Counted from the stretch's first letter, positions 1-12,229 are shown. The stretch is 64,000 nucleotides of DNA from Azolla pinnata (GCA_037176905.1 JBBBWG010017890.1:1-64000); one strand, 5' to 3'. Program-made: numbers and translations. The notes: generated by a model from the sequence alone, not told the origin.

Positions 1-250
1 ACAGACATGCATACACACGCGTGCATAGACACATTCACATACATACATACACATGCATAGACACATTCACAGACATACATACATACATACATACGCACAC
101 GTGCATAGACACATTCACATACATACATACACATGCATAGACACATTCACAGACATACATACATACATACACGTGCATAGACACATTCACATGCATACAT
201 ACACATGCATAGACACATTCACAGGCATGCATACACATGCATGCATGCAT
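1..250. repeat. CA-rich minisatellite
   Basis: The core GCATAGACACATTCAC recurs at about 22, 55, 103, 135, 175 and 207, separated by runs of ACAT/ATAC, so the spacing alternates around 32 to 48 bases. The array is cut by the window start and ends in a GCAT run at about 235-258. Open frames through it are just the repeat read in different phases; I see no gene here. Confidence 0.9.
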
Positions 251-327
251 GCATGCATGGGTTATGAATGTACATGCAGAAGATAAATATTTCAAGTGTC
301 ATGTTGTGAGCTTTTCATGTTGTGCTG

Positions 328-440
328 CGAAGAAGAAGAAGAAGAAGAAGAAGAAGAAGCCGGAACAGAGAACACAGAACAGGCTCTTGAAATCGGAGAA
401 GAAGAGGAGGAGGAGGAGGAGGAGGAGGAGGAGGAGGAGA
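328..440. repeat. GAA and GGA triplet runs at the ataxin-2 gene 5' end
   Basis: A (GAA/AGA)n run at about 331-359 is followed by a (GGA)n run at about 402-440. They lie just before the inferred leader exon of the downstream ataxin-2-like gene. Purine-rich triplet runs like these are common in plant 5' untranslated regions and promoters. The long His/Ser/Glu-type peptides that can be read here are repeat artefacts. Confidence 0.75.
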
Positions 441-446
441 GCCAGT

Positions 447-1963
447 CCTTTCTCTCCTTCTGAACAGATTCTGTCAATCCGCCAATTCGTGGATCTGTCT
501 CGGCTTCTTTCCGGCCTCCGATTGCTTCGTCTGACATTTATCACAGGTGCAATTTTTGTTCTTTTGTTTGTTTTCGTTTTCATCTCTCCTCTATGGGTCC
601 ATCCATTAGCTTGTTTTGCTCGTAACGTATGAGCATGTGTGAATGTTTTTGCCCAAGCTCTGCACGATGTTTTTTAGCTCTCTTCTATGGGTCGATCCAG
701 TAGCTTGTTTTGCTCGAAACGTATGAGAAACGTTTAGATTTTTGTTCAAGCTCTGCACTCACTTTTCATCTCTCTTCTATGGCTCGATCCATTAGCTTGT
801 TTTGATCGGAAAACGGATGAAAAATGTAAAGATTCTCGTTCAAGATCTGCACAACTTTTATCTCTCTTATACAGGTCGATCCATCTGCTTGCTTTGCTTG
901 GAACGGATAAGAAATGTGAAGCTCGAGAGTGACTGTTTTCCTGCACGTTATACTCAAATTTTGTGAGTAAAAAGAGGAAATTTTTAGAAGTTATCAAAAA
1001 AATGTAGAAGTACGAAGATTGGTGGAATAAATATGTAATAAGGTAAGATACTAGAGTTCTACACAGACGTAGGAGAATCAGAAAGAGATTGCCTAATAGG
1101 ATTGAATTGTTAAGTACATTTAAGGATGAAAGGCCCCTCGAGGGTAGTAAAGGCGCTCTGTGCCCCTGCATAGAGCATAGTCATACTTGTGAAAGAACAC
1201 TGGAAATTGCATTCCAAGACTGGTTTTGTAGATATACTGGAAAAACGTTGTATGCTTTTCGATGTGTAATTAGATTATTATTTCTTGTGAAATTTTGTAC
1301 CCACACGAAATCAACAGTCTGGAATCTTGACAGTTACATAAACCTGTAAAGAATCTGTTTCCTGTCTCTATCTTAAAACCAGATATTTTGTGAGACTTCT
1401 TCTGCATAAACCTGTATAATATGTTTGACTATCTCAAATAAACTGGCAGGTGTATTTTTATTGGTTTGGAAAAGGTCTTTTATGGTTTCCTCGTGCAGTT
1501 CGTTGAACCTTGATGCGTCTAATTTTATTAATCTGTGTTATCGTCTCTGTTTTGGTGAGTAAAAATTGTCATGGAAAGAATTGAACTGTCCAATGGAATT
1601 ACAAAATAAGACAGTCAGCTCGCTGAATCTGCATATTTCCATGGCAATAACAGAATGTTTCTGCAGTAATATCAGTCTGATATAATGCATGGGCTTCACA
1701 TTGTAACTGTATCTGAGTTATTTCAACTCGTTTTTGTTTCCTGTTTTCGTGCTTTAGTCGTCGTTGATAAGTCTTTATTCCGTTACTTCTGATTTTGTAG
1801 ATGACACCGCACGTTCTTTCACGTGCCTCCTTTTCATTGTGATATAAGTTACTCCGTTCATATTTCACCAAAAAGAAAGTTAAACTATCAAATAAGATAT
1901 GTTATAATTTTGATGCACATGTTTCTTGATAATACATGTGGCCTTTGCCTCAATTCCAAACAG
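447..1963 (+). other. Inferred 5' leader exon and leader intron of the ataxin-2 gene
   Basis: A likely untranslated exon ends at 546 with a GTGCAATTTT-type donor. A long leader intron would then run to a CAG acceptor at 1963, 122 bases before the start codon at 2086. No coding sequence is evident in this 1.5 kb stretch. It carries the 92-base tandem repeat listed separately and otherwise looks like AT-rich intron. The transcription start and the first donor are inferred from sequence signals only. Confidence 0.45.
585..950. repeat. Four diverged copies of a ~92-bp tandem repeat
   Basis: The segment starting CTATGGGTCSATCCATTAGC recurs at about 591, 685, 777 and 868. Each copy continues through GCTTGTTTTGCTCG, ACGTATGAG and AAGCTCTGCAC-like stretches. 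Copy-to-copy spacing is 94, 92 and about 91 bases, and the last copy is the most diverged. It lies wholly inside the inferred leader intron of the ataxin-2-like gene. Confidence 0.85.
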
Positions 1964-2085
1964 GTTGAAAATATCAGAATGGTGTGAATGAAGATTACAC
2001 AAGAAAATCTATAAAGGCTCTTTTCCATAGCCTTCCACAAACTGCATTAATATTATACGAACTCGTGGAGAGTTCAATTACAGAT

Positions 2086-5000
2086 ATGAGCCAGCCACAG
2101 GCGCAACAAAAGCCTTCTTTGATAACTGGTTTTAATCGTCGACGTGGAGATCGAGATCTTGGCAATCGCTCAGAAAGTGCTAGGAACGAATACCATAAAT
2201 ATCGGTCTTCGAAATCCATTCCAAACAATGATGTAGGCACAGAAAGTCCTGCTCATCAGCAAAGTGATGACAACCCACAAATTAGTAACAGTGATCAGGC
2301 CTTCACCTCTGCTTCCAAGATTGCTGGAGATAAGACAGAAGCATTTTCACAGGGAGAAAACAGAAATACAGATCCGGGGGCTTTGTTATGTTTGACAGCA
2401 TGTTTGATTGGCCAACTTGTTGAAGTTCAGGTGAAAAATGGGTCCATCTATTCCGGAGTTTTTCACACAGCAAATGCTGAAAAGGATTACGGTTTGTCTA
2501 ATTTCAATTTCTTCCACTGAATGTTTGATATTATCATTATCTTCATTTAATAATGATTATGTAGGAATTCTATAGTATTTTTTACTTCATCATAGAAGAC
2601 AGCCTAGATACTGTACCAAATGCTGGTATTGACTGAATAAGCTTTGAGAGTGCTTTCTTGGTACAGGAATTGTCTTGAGAATGGCACGACTCATACGGCA
2701 TGGTTCATCTAGAGGGTGGAGAGCTGGCAATGCTAAAGATTTAACAAAGAGACCAATAAAGACCTTTATTATTTATGCAAGCGACCTTGTACAAATTATC
2801 GCCAAGGTAAAATCTATGCAACACCTTTTGCTTCATGTTAATAAAAATTTTGCTGATTTAATTGATACCTTTATGTCCACACAGGATGTCCCTTTAGGGA
2901 GAGAGTTTTTACAAAACGGGAAATCCCGTGAAAATCGTGCAGAAATTGTTACCGATTCCTTTCTGTCTCTGGGTAGGCATGGAGACATAGAACGGGAACT
3001 TAAACCCTGGACTCCTGATCAGGAGGATCCAAAAGATCTAGAATTGGAATCCACATTTCAAAATACTTGGAACAGGTGAGATTTCAAGAATTAAGTGATC
3101 AACAGAAGAACATTGCATCTTAATGTCTTTGTCCATTATAGAATCTTGTATGCATTTTTTAAAAATCTTATTCATTCTTGAATTTCCAGAAATTGGGACC
3201 AATTTGAGATCAATAAAACTCTTTTTGGTGTTGAGAGCACATTTGATGAGGAACTATACACGACTAAACTTGAAAGGGGTCCTCAAATGCGAGAGCGGGA
3301 GAGAGATGCATGGCGTATTGCTCGGGAGATTGAAGGACAGAACACAAGAAATCCTCATTTGGCTGAGGTGAAATTTTCATTTTGAAGGAAATGTACTTTT
3401 CTTGAGGTTATTGTAGGGCGAAACTTAAACTGTGATAAGTTCCGCTAAGAACTGAGGCTAGGCAATGTAAGTTAAATTGTTGCATCTAACTTTTGCTTGT
3501 AGGAAAGAGGTGTGGTCCTGAACAAGGAATTTGAGCTGCTAGATGAAGAGAGTAGATACTCATCTGTCTTGCGCAATAGTGAAGACACTGGTGATGATAA
3601 CGAGGATTCAAGTATGGATGTCCTTAATAATACAACATTTGGGAATGCTGCTGTTGAACCCGTTGAACCGGATGTTATGGTCATTGAGTCTGATGAAAGT
3701 GAAGCTGGTAGCAGAGCTATGGCTGAAAAAGAAAGTTTAACAAACCGACCACTACCTGGTTTGCCTGAGGTAATAAATATTCGTAAGTGATATTCTTAGC
3801 ACATTTACACTGCGATATTTTCCTAATCTGCACTGTTCAATAGCTGAAGAATGTATCAAGAGCAGGGAAGTCATCCCTTTCAGAACAGGAACCCAACGCA
3901 CACTCTAAGGCAACTCATCTTTCTGCGGGTGATAGTGCTGGTCTTACATTGAAGGACGTTGTATCACAAAAGGTATTTGGCCCTAGCAAGTCTGTTAAGA
4001 AGGTATGGCGGGCTTATAGGATGTGGTTTATAGCACGAGAAACGAGCATTTTCTGCTGTTGTGTGTGGCAATTAAATGCAAAGCTTATTGATTTTTGATC
4101 AATTATATTGTGGCTGAAGGTTGCGGGAGTGCATGCATCGGTGGATTTATCTCATATAGCAGACACCACAAGCATACAAGCTCTTAATTTGGATCCTGGC
4201 TCTCCGCAAGTCACAGAGGATGTTTACAGGTTTGTGGCTCACTTAGGAAATGGACTTAATGATTGAATTGAGGCACTATATCATAAACCTATCTTGGCAG
4301 AGAATTCAACAAGTTTAAGATACAAGAAAATGCAAAGCGAGGTAGGAAACAGCGTGAAGACCAAGTAAATGAACTTAAATCATTTAGTGAGAGCTTAAGA
4401 GATCTTCCAGTGAAGCAACATTCACCAGCACCTTCTGGTAATGCTCGTAAGATGGCTTCTGAGTACGCACCTCCTGCCTCAGCTTTACCTGTTCCAACAA
4501 GTATCACTAGTACTACAGGCTCTGGATCTTCTTCCACTTCAGTAGGCACTGTCCAAAGTCTCCCTCCAACATCAGGTAAAAGTATTGAGGCAATCAGGAT
4601 AGTAGCTAGTGAAACACAAATTGAAACTCCGTCCACAAGTGGGTTATATTCCTCATCGATTCAAATTACCGAGGCTTCATTGTCTTCTGGGAGCTCTCCT
4701 ACTTCAACACCACGTCCATTATCGCCATCATCTTGCTCTGGTGTCTCTACGAGTGCTGATTCTGGCAAGAAAATTTCATTAAATCCTAATGCCAAGGTAT
4801 GAAAAACACCAATCTCTACTTTCTGTTGATTAAATGCATACTTTTGTTAGTTTATGGAATATGTTCCAACAGACGTTAAAATCAGAACACATTTATGTGG
4901 TCTTTTATTTTTGGATGTGATTCTATGCCAGGAATTCAAATTAAATGCAAATGCAAAGTCTTTTACGCCAAACTTCACACCCCTTAGGCCACCGTCACCA

Positions 5001-5973
5001 GTTCTTCAAAGCCCTGTTTATGTCCCTGGCATGATACCACCTGTTCCACCAATACAGACAATGCCTGCAGGTATCAACCCTGTCCTACAGACTGCAGCTA
5101 GGTATCCACCATATTCCCCAGGTGCATCACCTTTCATACCATCTCCAGCTTTATATACACCTGTCTCAGGAGCACCTGTGATAGTGGGGGGCCAAACTTC
5201 AGTGAAAGTGGTGCCTCAGCTACAACAACCAGTAAGTTCCATCAGCCCATGGACATGTTTATTGACTTGTGTAAACAATTGTCTGAGGAAAGATTGTACT
5301 TGATGAGTAGGCACTGCAACCAATCAGATATTCGTCACCCACGTCACCCGTTCAGGCAGCATCAACATATGTGCATCCTACAGGCCAGATGGTGAGAGTG
5401 CATATATTATTTTAGAGGCAAATAATTACTGCTCATTTTGGTGCCACAGATGCTAATGGGGTTTGTTTGCCTGTAGTATCCTCAGCAGATGATGTTTTGT
5501 CAGCCTGGACAAGTTGCGTATTTTCATCCTTACATGCAGGTATGCTTCTATTCCAGTGGTATATATATATGTATGTATATGTATATTGTGGAAGTTTATC
5601 AAATACACTCTCAACGATGTATATGATGTATTTTTGTCTAGACTCTATGGTTATTATCTTTGTTTTGTTTCTTATTGACACTGAAACCGGAGACTTTGAA
5701 ATAATGATTTTCTCTCATGGTAATGCAGGGTCCAATGCCACCACCACAGGCCATCCAGACAGGGCAGCAATCACAACCAAGACATCGAGGTGCGCTTTCA
5801 CTATCACTGTAACACCGCCATTTTTTATTTAAGTGTATACTTCTTACTGACATTTTCTTCTCTGCATAAGTCTAGGTGTCCAAGGAATGCAACTGTATGT
5901 ACCACCACCTTTTATACCAGGGCAGGGGCAGCAGCAACAGCAGCCCTTCGCAGCACCTCTGCAGCCCCAATGA
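2086..5973 (+). CDS. Ataxin-2-like / CTC-interacting domain (CID3/CID4-type) protein, 849 aa
   Basis: Ataxin-2 family proteins are cytoplasmic mRNA regulators that bind poly(A)-binding protein and join stress granules. Thirteen exons keep frame: 2086-2491, 2667-2806, 2885-3075, 3190-3367, 3503-3769, 3844-4002, 4120-4229, 4301-4796, 4932-5231, 5311-5391, 5477-5539, 5729-5789, 5876-5973. Order: an N-terminus with GFNRRRGDRD; an ataxin-type Sm fold (LIGQLVEVQVKNGSIYSG, completed across intron 1); an LsmAD region (NWDQFEINKTLFGVEST); a low-complexity Ser/Pro region; a doubled PAM2 motif (LNPNAK, then KLNANAKSFTPNF after an intron that splits the motif); a Pro/Gln-rich tail ending in a short Gln run. 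I chose the ATG at 2086 because the reading MSQPQAQQK...GFNRRRGDR resembles plant CID starts. An AATAAA lies near 6045. Family assignment is strong; CID3 versus CID4 is not resolved. Confidence 0.93.
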
Positions 5974-7613
5974 AAAATTTGGGGAGTTTTGAGCCCCGGC
6001 TTAAGTTAGGAATACGAAACACTTTACTTGGCATGTTACTCAGCAATAAAAGACGGTTTCTCAATTGCTGTATATGGAATATTTTGATCAAACTAATCCA
6101 AGTAGTGTTTTACAAGCCTATCTGGCTCTCTAATATTTTATTGGTGGTGGTTTGTTTCGAGAGCGTTTTTCTTTTCCTGTGCTTTAGTATAAAAATTTGT
6201 GACACTTTGAACAGTTATCCAGTGTGAATCTCCACAATTTGGAAGGTATCATGAGTTGACTGATGGAAACCAATGGTCTTTGGTCAAGCACATATTGCTC
6301 CACCTACAGATTAAATACAGCCTCAATACTCTTTATCAGTCCCACTGGAGACTGGGAGATCGTTAGAAAGAACCTTCTAACTGACAGGGGAGGTCATCTT
6401 CTGGTATCATAGACTCCCAACTTCTAATCTGTGCTGTGCTGGACAAAGCGATCTTTCAAGCCTCCAACCCATGTAGTAGTGAGACATCTCTTCCAAGAAT
6501 GCATGAAACAGCTGCTCAAGAGTTTGGACGATTTGTTACAAAAGAAAATGTTGAGTTATCCCCAGATTCTGAGATATAAAAACAGGATTTATGGCAAAGA
6601 AGCCCAGCAAAACTTCTTCTAGAAGTGAAAGTGGCCTTTTTACTGAAGACAGCCACCAGCTTATGAAGTTGTGAGATGCCTGGTGTAGTAAATACAGTCA
6701 AAACACTAGATGTGAGTTGAGATAGCTTGCAAAAACAACAGCAGATTATTTAAGGTATGATAGATAATTTCTTCCATGCCAATAGAGGAGATATGTGGCA
6801 TGCATTATGACCTAGCTCTGGTGATTGTGTTGAAAGTTGAAGGGGTTAAGACGAAAATAGCCCAAGGAAACTTTGATACAAGCCATCTGCATGAGTTCTC
6901 TGTAGACAGAACTTGCTGTTTAGGTGAGTTTGCAGAGAGTAAGATAAAATCAAATCAATTTGCAAATCTTCAGTATAGGGTTTAGATTCTTACATTATAT
7001 GCATATTAATATGAAACACAAATTTGTGAGGTATCGACAGTAAGTTGAAGATGGCAAAAAAAAGAGATCAGAGTTGTAACCAGCAACCTAACTTGATAAC
7101 CAATTTGAATTTGCAGAGGTAGGTAGTTATACAGTTGATGTCAATGGACAATCTACGCATCTTTGTTTTGCTCCTGTTGAACTTCTGTAGGCTCTTTCTT
7201 TCTTCGTACACTAAGAGCGTATGCTTGAATCAAGAAGCTTCTCAGAGTGAGCTGCCCCAGATTTGGTATAAACTATGGATCCAACAAGGCAGATTTCTGT
7301 TCTTTAGTGCATTTTGAACTATATACAACTGATTTCTCATTTTGTATCATCGAGAACAACTGATTGTTCTATAATCTCAGTTAATGTATGTTAAACCAGG
7401 CACAACAGTGGGCTCTATTTGCCCAGCGTATCATGCTAGCCTGAAATGCTAATGCAAATATTGCACTCTGAAGCAGTTAGAAATCGCATCTCGAACAAAT
7501 TTCGTTTGTTCCTGAACTCACGCGTCCAGAGTCAGTCCTGTAATTGATTTGCCGATCTATCAAGGACCAATTTCCCTTGTAACATTCATCAATCTCATAT
7601 AGAAGTACAGAAC
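5974..7613. other. Convergent intergenic region, ataxin-2 (+) / PPR (-)
   Basis: This 1.6 kb holds the 3' untranslated region of the ataxin-2-like gene (polyadenylation-like AATAAA near 6045) and the downstream side of the PPR gene. Short open frames of 60 to 80 codons occur on both strands, but they have no recognisable domain and no splice context. I see no gene. Confidence 0.6.
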
Positions 7614-9830
7614 CTACGGTTGTGCACCATATACTCTACACGCTGATAGCAAAGATGTCCACCCTGTAAAGTTAAGATTCCCTAAAAGCATGCACTTTGC
7701 TTCCGCCAATGATCCTGCACGACTGAGTAGATCCACCATTGAAGTTATGTGCTTGATATTTGGTATGATCCCATGGCCTACGTCCATGGAATGAAACAAC
7801 TTGACAGCTGTGGTCACGGCTCCCACATGACCACACACTGATAGTAGATTAAGAAAAATCACATCGTTGGGCTTCAACCCTTGTTCATCTATGCCATGTA
7901 GACATTGCTGAATATGTCCATGTAGGCCACCATGGCAAGCATGCCCATCCATGATTGCACCCCATGAGAGCACATCCTTACATGGCAATCTACTGAACAC
8001 TTTGGATGCTTCATCAAGGACTCCGCATTTTGCATACATGTTGATAATGGAGTTCCCGATTGTTGTATCGTCTTCAATTCCAACTCGGACAATATGATCG
8101 TGAATTTCTTTGGCATATGATGAAGATCTGAGCTTGGCGCATGCTTTCATGACACTCAAATAAATTACTCGATCAGGTTTCTTGTCCAACCGGCACATTG
8201 CATTATAGAGACCAATTGCTGTGAGGTTTTCTCCACAATCTGCATACCCAGAAACCATGGAACTCCACGATACTACACTCTTCACTGGAGCCACTTCGAA
8301 CATCTTATGTGCCTCTCCCATATCTGAACACTTCGAATAAGCATCGATCAATGCATTTGCAATAGTCTCATCGGAATCAAGCATGGCGCTAATGATGTGG
8401 ATATGGACAAGCTTGATGTACCATACATCACAAATAATCCTGCATGCTTTCAGAAAACAGAGGAATAGCACTTTATCGAGAAGGATGCCTTCATGTTGCA
8501 AATTCCTCAAAAGACTCAGGGCTGAATGGCCATGTCCCCTGTTGACATACCCTTGAATAAGCACACACCAAGATACATGGGTCTTCTCTGGTAAATTGCC
8601 GTGTACTTTATGCGAATCACTGAAATTCCCACATTTAGAGTAGACTTCAACAAGCCCGATTCCAATGTGCACATCTGACTCTAATCCGTTCTTCACAACA
8701 TGGTCGTGTATCATCATGCCCTCGATTATACCATCTATGCTGCTACATGCTTTGAGAGTGTACAAAAGGATGGGTCGATTTGGATCGATGGATCTATGAT
8801 CCATGCATGAAAATAGTTCCAAGGCTGGAAGGCCACATCCGTGGTGTGCATAACCTGCAATCATGGCACCCCATGAGGCAATGGTGCGATTTATCATTCT
8901 ATCGAACACATCCCTTGCATCCTCGAGCTTGCCATGACTTGCATACATATTGATAAGGGCGTTGGAAGCCGCAGAATCGAAGCTGAGCCCCATCTTGATA
9001 ATGTTAGCATGAATGCATTTGCCTTCCTCCCCGGATCCAGCATCGGAGCAAGCCTTCGAGATCGAGGAGAATGCATAAGCATCGGGATCATAGCCCTCCG
9101 ATAGCATCTTATAGAACAATTCGATCGCTAGTCTAGCAAGCCCAGATCGGACGTATCCTGAAATCATCGTACACCAAACCACTTTATCACGGATCGAACT
9201 CGAAGCCGAGATGTATAAATTGAACACGTTACGTGCCTCGTCTACACGAAGAGATCTTGTATACACATCGATGAGAGCGCTTACCACGAAAGGGTCGCAT
9301 TCGCACCCACTCCTGATCAGCTTTCCGTGGATCTCTCTGCCACTCAGGATGCTACCGGATGCGCCGCATGCTTTCAAGGCTCCGGTGAGCACGAATCTGT
9401 TCACAGGAGAGCCCTCCTCCTCCATTCTCTTGTACAAGCAGAGGGCCCTCTCGCTGCGCCCGTCTCTGATGTAGGACGACAGCATGTCCTGCGTTGTGTA
9501 GGCGCTAGGACGGGGGACCTTGCAGAAGGCCATGGTGGCTTCGAACAAGCAGCCGAAAGACGTGAAGCGGCGGACGAGGCAATCGGCGAGGGCCGGATCG
9601 GAGTCGAGGCCGGTGCACAGCAGAAGGGAATGCAATCGCCTGGCGAACTCGGGGCTTGCAGCCTGGGGACAAGACGAGGGTTCCGTCTGCAAGAAGAGCC
9701 GGGCGTAAGCATCACGCGGCGAGACGTGGAGGCCCCGTCTGTGGGAGAGAAGCAGGGCGGCGAGGGACCTGCAGAGGCAGTGCGGCGATGCATCTCCTGC
9801 AGGAGGAAGAAGGCAGGAGATCGTCGCCAT
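7614..9830 (-). CDS. PLS-type pentatricopeptide repeat protein, 738 aa, intronless
   Basis: PPR proteins bind organelle RNA base by base and guide editing, splicing or processing in plastids or mitochondria. One uninterrupted frame encodes 738 residues. The first ~50 residues are rich in Ala, Ser, Arg and Leu, as expected for an organelle transit peptide. From about residue 60 on there are tandem PPR units with PLS-class hallmarks: ALIDVYTRS, NALINMYASHGKLEDARDVF, SWGAMIAGYAHHG, NALIDAYSKCSDMGEAHKMF, NSIINMYAKCGVLDEASKVF. The protein stops right after WTSLLSACRVYG, the point where an E motif (and DYW domain in editing factors) normally begins. The next codons downstream do not read as an E motif. 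It is thus a PLS protein without its own deaminase; it may be complete or shortened. The 5' part is clearly GC-richer than the rest. Confidence 0.93.
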   Translation of the reverse strand: MATISCLLPPAGDASPHCLCRSLAALLLSHRRGLHVSPRDAYARLFLQTEPSSCPQAASPEFARRLHSLLLCTGLDSDPALADCLVRRFTSFGCLFEATMAFCKVPRPSAYTTQDMLSSYIRDGRSERALCLYKRMEEEGSPVNRFVLTGALKACGASGSILSGREIHGKLIRSGCECDPFVVSALIDVYTRSLRVDEARNVFNLYISASSSIRDKVVWCTMISGYVRSGLARLAIELFYKMLSEGYDPDAYAFSSISKACSDAGSGEEGKCIHANIIKMGLSFDSAASNALINMYASHGKLEDARDVFDRMINRTIASWGAMIAGYAHHGCGLPALELFSCMDHRSIDPNRPILLYTLKACSSIDGIIEGMMIHDHVVKNGLESDVHIGIGLVEVYSKCGNFSDSHKVHGNLPEKTHVSWCVLIQGYVNRGHGHSALSLLRNLQHEGILLDKVLFLCFLKACRIICDVWYIKLVHIHIISAMLDSDETIANALIDAYSKCSDMGEAHKMFEVAPVKSVVSWSSMVSGYADCGENLTAIGLYNAMCRLDKKPDRVIYLSVMKACAKLRSSSYAKEIHDHIVRVGIEDDTTIGNSIINMYAKCGVLDEASKVFSRLPCKDVLSWGAIMDGHACHGGLHGHIQQCLHGIDEQGLKPNDVIFLNLLSVCGHVGAVTTAVKLFHSMDVGHGIIPNIKHITSMVDLLSRAGSLAEAKCMLLGNLNFTGWTSLLSACRVYGAQP

Positions 9831-9869
9831 CTACAGGGCCATGGCTATGGCGGACAGGAGCTCGCGGCA

Positions 9870-10400
9870 GAGATGACGTATATTATACGCTGCAGAAGAG
9901 ATGACGTATATTCTACGCTGCAGAGATACCGTACAATCTGCGCCGTATGGATACCGTACATTATACGCTATAGAGATCCCGTACATGCTGCGTTCCGTAT
10001 CTTATACGTACACGCGCATGCCCACAAGTCTTCTCCGTATATCATACGCTGCAGAGATACCATGTAGACGTGTTTTGCATCTACATGCCGTATATCATAC
10101 GCTGCTGAGGTACCGTATAACCTACGCCGTAGATAGATAGTGTAATCTACGCTATAGAGGCCCCTACATTTTACGCTTTGTACCTTATACGTATACAGTA
10201 GAATGGATTGTACGTGTTGCAAGCTCTGTATCGCCTCTGTATATAGATATATATAGAGAGATACCGTATATTCTATGTTTTGTATTGTATCGTAAACGTA
10301 TTTATATGTATTGTGTGTTTCCATCCCTACAGCTTTACACGTATCGTACGTACCGTTACATGCGAATACGTGCATACGTGCAACGTAGAGAGACACAGAT
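9870..10400. repeat. Degenerate ~25-bp CGTATA-rich repeat array upstream of the PPR gene
   Basis: About a dozen imperfect units of roughly 22 to 28 bases follow the pattern CCGTATATTATACGCTGCAG + AGATA. Clear copies begin near 9876, 9903, 9954, 10039 and 10090; others are diverged. The palindromic TATACG/CGTATA core recurs on both strands. The array starts only about 40 bases upstream of the PPR start codon, so it covers the promoter or leader of that gene. Long readings through it on either strand are repeat artefacts. Confidence 0.8.
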
Positions 10401-11220
10401 GGACAACTATTGAGCATCATTACAAACCAATGCATCGATAACTAATAGTAATTCCAAACGATAATTGCAACTAATTACAACTAGTGGGAATCTAATAGTG
10501 ATGTAGCATTTGCTAGATGCTCACAATTGATTACAAACTAACTGATCCATAATCTAGATCCTAATCTTTCCAATCTACCATGACCTCAGAAGCCACCGAT
10601 TGGCAAAGCCATCTAATGATCTGTCTCGACTGCCATATCAACACACCTGTATAAAATTCACGTGTCCTAATCGCCTCCTTTAATCATCGACAACTCTAGG
10701 CCAAACAACAATCATTGGACTTGGAACTGTTATAAAATCATCCCCACAAGCTTTAGTCCATGGAAAAATATTTATAATTAACAATCATAACCCCGCCCGT
10801 CCTTGAGTTGCCTCATCTTAGCATGACTATAACTTTGACATTTGCAGTTGGCAATTAATGCTTTTTAATTGTCTTGGGTATTAGAAAATTCTTCATTCAA
10901 TGCTGTATACATTGGCAATACATTTCATTTAGAACGTTTTAAGGATCATTGAAGAAATTCTCGACTGTCGTCGTTGGGCATTACTCCATTCACAGGTTCT
11001 ATGAACATATCGAGATATCAACTGAGTTTATCTATAGATGTTCTCCACCTCAAATGCTGAGACTCTCCACCACCCCATCCATTGTCTTTAATTTCTGATC
11101 TTATCGCCGGCTCATCCTCATCATTATCTTCTTCTTCTTCTTCTTCTTTTAAACTTCTAAGAGCTCCGATTCGTGTGGGATTTGCACCTAGACAGGAGTT
11201 GAGCAGATACCATTACACGC
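10401..11220. other. Intergenic, no gene seen
   Basis: AT-rich sequence between the PPR upstream array and the CA-rich minisatellite. It includes a short TCT run at about 11127-11150. I find no long frame, splice pattern or RNA gene that I can support. Confidence 0.5.
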
Positions 11221-11221
11221 A

Positions 11222-12115
11222 ACAAGTCTGGACATGTATACACACATATACAAACAAACAAACAAACAAACAAACAAAGTCATCGCATACACGTCGCATA
11301 CGCATCACATACATATCACATGCACACACATACGTACATGCATGCATACATACATACTCAACAAATACACTTATACAGAGATGATACACACGTATAGTAT
11401 ACACATACACACCGACACACCACATGCACATGCATTGATACAAAAGAGAGATGATACACACACGCATCACATACGTACACAACAAACACACACCAACATA
11501 CAGACGTACGCGTCAACATACATATTACATGCACATGCATACATGGACACTTAGCACACACAGATGATAAGCACATAGGCATGCAAAGAGCACATGCACA
11601 TGCACAGCATACACGCTGCATGCACATGCCCACACATGCACATGCACAACATACACGCAGCATGCACATGCACACACACATACGCATCGCATACATCTTG
11701 CTTGCACACACATGCATACACACATACGCATCACACACATGTTACATGCACATACATACATACAAAGACACGCATCGCATGCATCTTACATGCACATACA
11801 TGCACACACACATACGCATCACGCACATGTCACATGCACATACATACACACACAGATATGCATCACGCACATCTTACATGCACATACATGCATACACGCA
11901 TACGCATCACACACATCTTACATGCACATGCATGCACACATCGATGCGCATCACACACATCTTACATGCACATGCATGCACGCATAGATACGCATCACAT
12001 GCATCTTACATGCACATACATGCATACACGCATACTACGCATCGCACACATCCCGCATGCGCATACATACATGCGCATACACATACATGCGCATGCGCAT
12101 ACATGCGCAGCGAAA
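11222..12115. repeat. CA-rich satellite with a ~44-bp higher-order unit
   Basis: After a short (CAAA)n run at about 11253-11277 the sequence becomes almost pure CATACA/ACATGC repeats. From about 11680 it organises into units of about 44 bases (for example 11903 to 11947 and onward) with the pattern CGCATCACACACATCTTACATGCACATGCATG. The His/Thr/Cys-rich peptides readable here on both strands come from the repeat. The array ends about 110 bases before the inferred leader of the PP2C gene. Confidence 0.9.
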
Positions 12116-12229
12116 GCGACACATACAGCGGACGGACACGTGTGGGGGCTCGGGGCCGTTGGATCTCAGCCACCGATCCGACGGCTCCGGATTCTTCTCA
12201 TTTTTTAGATTGCCCCCTTCTCCAGCGCC

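Noticed and set aside
1-290. Overlapping His/Thr-rich and Cys/Val-rich open frames on both strands
   Set aside because: They are the CA-rich minisatellite read in different phases; no start context, splice sites or domain.
9327-10067. 246-codon plus-strand frame across the PPR 5' part
   Set aside because: It is the antisense shadow of the GC-rich PPR N-terminus and then the upstream repeat.
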